Assembly: GCA_023150615.1 (NCBI GenBank)
Contig: JAKLKO010000002.1
Location: 186,001-250,000, forward strand
From: Phycisphaerae bacterium
GTDB taxonomy: Bacteria > Planctomycetota > Phycisphaerae > UBA1845 > UTPLA1
Reading direction: 5' to 3'
DNA: 64,000 nucleotides
Shown here: one piece after another, positions 62,339 through 64,000 of the stretch
How the letters are laid out: the number at the start of each line of letters is the position of its first letter
Position numbering within the stretch: position 1 is the stretch's first letter
Notes under the pieces: generated by a model
Database searches by the model: none
Told to the model about the DNA's origin: nothing
What the model saw: the letters and a program-made list of their open reading frames with translations, nothing else
Made by a program: the position numbers and the translations under genes

Positions 62339-64000
62339 TCAGAACGACGTGCCGAACGAAAAGCTGAAGACCTGCTCGTCGTCGTCATCGTCGCTGGAGA
62401 TGGGGAAGGCAAAATCAAACGCCATCGGGATCGGCCCGAAATACTTGACGTAGATTCGGGCGCCGACGCCGACCGCCGCGCGCCAGGTGTGTATTCCGAA
62501 GTCCTCCTCGATCGTGCCCATGTCCAGAAAAGTCACGCCGCGAACGGTCTTGCCGATCAACGGGAACGAGTATTCGGTGTTGACGAGGAACTGGAAGTCG
62601 CCGCCGATGCGATCGTCGCGAATGCCGGCCCGCGGGCTGATGCCGCGGAATTCGAAGCCGCGGATCGACCCGATGCCGCCGCCATAGAATCGCTCGAAGA
62701 CGGGCGCATCGCCGAAGATCTGGCCGATCGTCGTTCCAAACGAGAGCACGTGCTTGCGATCGGTCGAGTCGGTCAGCAGCGTAAAGTGCTGTGCGAAGTC
62801 GCCGATGAGCTTGCCGAAGGAGTAGTCGCCGCCGAGCGCGCCGGCCTGCTCGTACGAGACGCTCAACCGGTTGCCGCGCGTGGGCAGGAAGCGGCTGTCG
62901 GTGGTATCGCGGACGAGCGTGCCCTTGACCGAGGTCAGCCAGCTCGTGCCGCGGTCCTCGCGGATTTCCTCGGCCGTCAGCCAGTCGGTGTCGCTGATTT
63001 CGACTGATTCGAAGCGGAACGCGGCCTCGGCGGCCCAGTTCTTGAGCAGGCCGGAGCGGAAGCGATGGTCGAAGCTGACATTGAACCCGATGCGCTGCTC
63101 GTCGAATTCATCACGGCCGCGTTCGAAGAGATAGATGCCGGTGCCGAAGCCGAAATCCTGATCAAGCAGGTACGGCTCGCGGAAGTCGATGCGGGCGCGG
63201 GTGAACTCGGTCCCGGGCTCAAGCTGCATGCGGAAGATCTGGCCGGCGCCTTTGAACGCGCGGCCTTTGAACAGCTCGCTCGCGTTGCGCGGGGCGTCGA
63301 ACAGATCGAAGTTGCGGTTCTCGATCGTGACGGAGCCGACGAGTCCGCTGTTGCTCGTGACGCCGACGCTGAACAGCACAGTGGTCGTCTGTGCCTCTTC
63401 GACGCGGACGAGTGCGTCACGGACGCCCGGCTGATCTCCGACGGGGGTGATCGTGACGGAATTGAACAAACGCGTTTCGACGAGCCGATTCTCGGCATCC
63501 CGGGCGGCGACCGTGTTGTAAAGCTCCTCTGGGAAGAAGCGCAGCTCGCGGCGGATCACCTTGTCCTTGGTCTGCGTGTTTCCGCGGACCACGATCCGTC
63601 CGAAGCGGAACTGCGCCTGCTCCTGAATGCGGATCGTGACATCGACGTACGCCTCCTCCTGCGCGTAAACCCATTCCGACTGAACATCAGCGTAGATGTA
63701 GCCGATCTCGCCGTACTTGTCGGTCAGCATCTTCAAGTCGCGCTTGACGACTTCGGCGGCGAAAACGGCCTCGGGCTGGAGCTTGGTCGCGGCGAGCAGC
63801 TCGTCGGAGGTGAAAACAGTGTTGCCCTGGAACGTCAAGTTGCGCACGGCGTAGCGCGGCCCCTCGTCGATGACAAACGTCAGCGTCAGGTCGGTGCCGT
63901 TGGGCGCGATGTCGGTCTTGTAGCCCACGCGGGCGTCGAGGTAGCCCTCGTCGCGGTAGTAGTTTTGCAGCGCAGCGGCGTCGCGCTCGGCGCGTTCCTC
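62339..64000 (-). CDS. bamA: Outer membrane assembly factor BamA (Omp85), 5' end cut
   Basis: Only the C-terminal 553 residues are in the window. They hold the last POTRA domains (FVIDEGPRYAVRNLTFQGNT; then ARFGRIVV-like FRFGRIVVRGNTQTKDKV) and the 16-strand beta barrel (VGVTSNSGLVGSVTIENRNF; RFYGGGIGSIRGFEFRG, the lid-lock VRGF-type motif). It ends in Phe (FSFGTSF), the usual outer-membrane signature. BamA inserts barrel proteins into the outer membrane, so this organism has an outer membrane. The first codon lies beyond 64000; the frame stays open to the edge. The thioredoxin/MsrA-like gene follows it. Confidence 0.93.
   Translation of the reverse strand, partial: EERAERDAAALQNYYRDEGYLDARVGYKTDIAPNGTDLTLTFVIDEGPRYAVRNLTFQGNTVFTSDELLAATKLQPEAVFAAEVVKRDLKMLTDKYGEIGYIYADVQSEWVYAQEEAYVDVTIRIQEQAQFRFGRIVVRGNTQTKDKVIRRELRFFPEELYNTVAARDAENRLVETRLFNSVTITPVGDQPGVRDALVRVEEAQTTTVLFSVGVTSNSGLVGSVTIENRNFDLFDAPRNASELFKGRAFKGAGQIFRMQLEPGTEFTRARIDFREPYLLDQDFGFGTGIYLFERGRDEFDEQRIGFNVSFDHRFRSGLLKNWAAEAAFRFESVEISDTDWLTAEEIREDRGTSWLTSVKGTLVRDTTDSRFLPTRGNRLSVSYEQAGALGGDYSFGKLIGDFAQHFTLLTDSTDRKHVLSFGTTIGQIFGDAPVFERFYGGGIGSIRGFEFRGISPRAGIRDDRIGGDFQFLVNTEYSFPLIGKTVRGVTFLDMGTIEEDFGIHTWRAAVGVGARIYVKYFGPIPMAFDFAFPISSDDDDDEQVFSFSFGTSF

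Overview
The window is a GC-rich bacterial chromosome segment that most resembles a planctomycete, possibly of the Phycisphaerae type. This is an inference from gene content, not from a marker phylogeny. The clues are a giant secreted beta-helix protein ending in a dockerin, a YdjY-type secreted protein, Tat-exported and lipoprotein enzymes, an ECF sigma factor, membrane GT-C/TPR proteins and BamA. No phage genes, insertion sequences, CRISPR arrays or rRNA were seen.

Layout. 1-1086: 5' part of an ECF sigma gene (minus strand), then about 780 bp of non-coding DNA with two copies of a GC-rich inverted repeat. 1087-6468: a 1793-residue secreted protein. 6533-8766: a CAU tRNA (minus) and rpsA. 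8802-10560: a short SelW-like selenoprotein gene (minus) and a UDP-glucose dehydrogenase. 10920-16418: a giant AsmA-like protein (minus) and a site-2 protease (plus). 16518-21047: trpS, a lipoprotein hydrolase, a second SelW-like selenoprotein gene, tyrS and two unknown genes. 21081-24301: a YdjY-type protein and a GT-C/TPR membrane protein (minus). 24406-33416: a minus-strand type IV pilus or type II secretion assembly operon, read as PilM-PilN fusion, PilO-like, unknown membrane protein, secretin. 33736-35386: two divergent lipoproteins. 35524-40485: DUF6599, Tat-exported DUF362 and a membrane polyferredoxin, with a 34-residue mini membrane protein facing them. 40861-44147: Tat-exported aldo/keto reductase and a TMTC-like GT-C/TPR protein. 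44275-57888: an 11-subunit complex I operon (nuoI-A-B-C-D, sulfotransferase, nuoH-J-K-L-M-N) with no nuoE, F or G. 57929-64000: ferritin-like protein, vanadium haloperoxidase-like lipoprotein, PilT, a thioredoxin/MsrA-like fusion and BamA (cut by the window edge).

Most notable: two separate SelW/Rdx genes each carry an in-frame UGA in a CxxU motif. Each has a GC-rich hairpin exactly 14 nt downstream of the UGA, and one has the GGUCU apical loop known from the E. coli fdhF SECIS. A gene caller that stops at UGA would report each as a truncated fragment. The thioredoxin/MsrA-like protein near the end carries a Cys form of a related redox motif. Other systems worth study are the DUF6599-DUF362-polyferredoxin cluster, the EFG-less complex I with an embedded sulfotransferase and a His-rich NuoL loop, and the PilM-PilN fusion. 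Promoter calls are by-eye matches to sigma-70-like boxes and are tentative.
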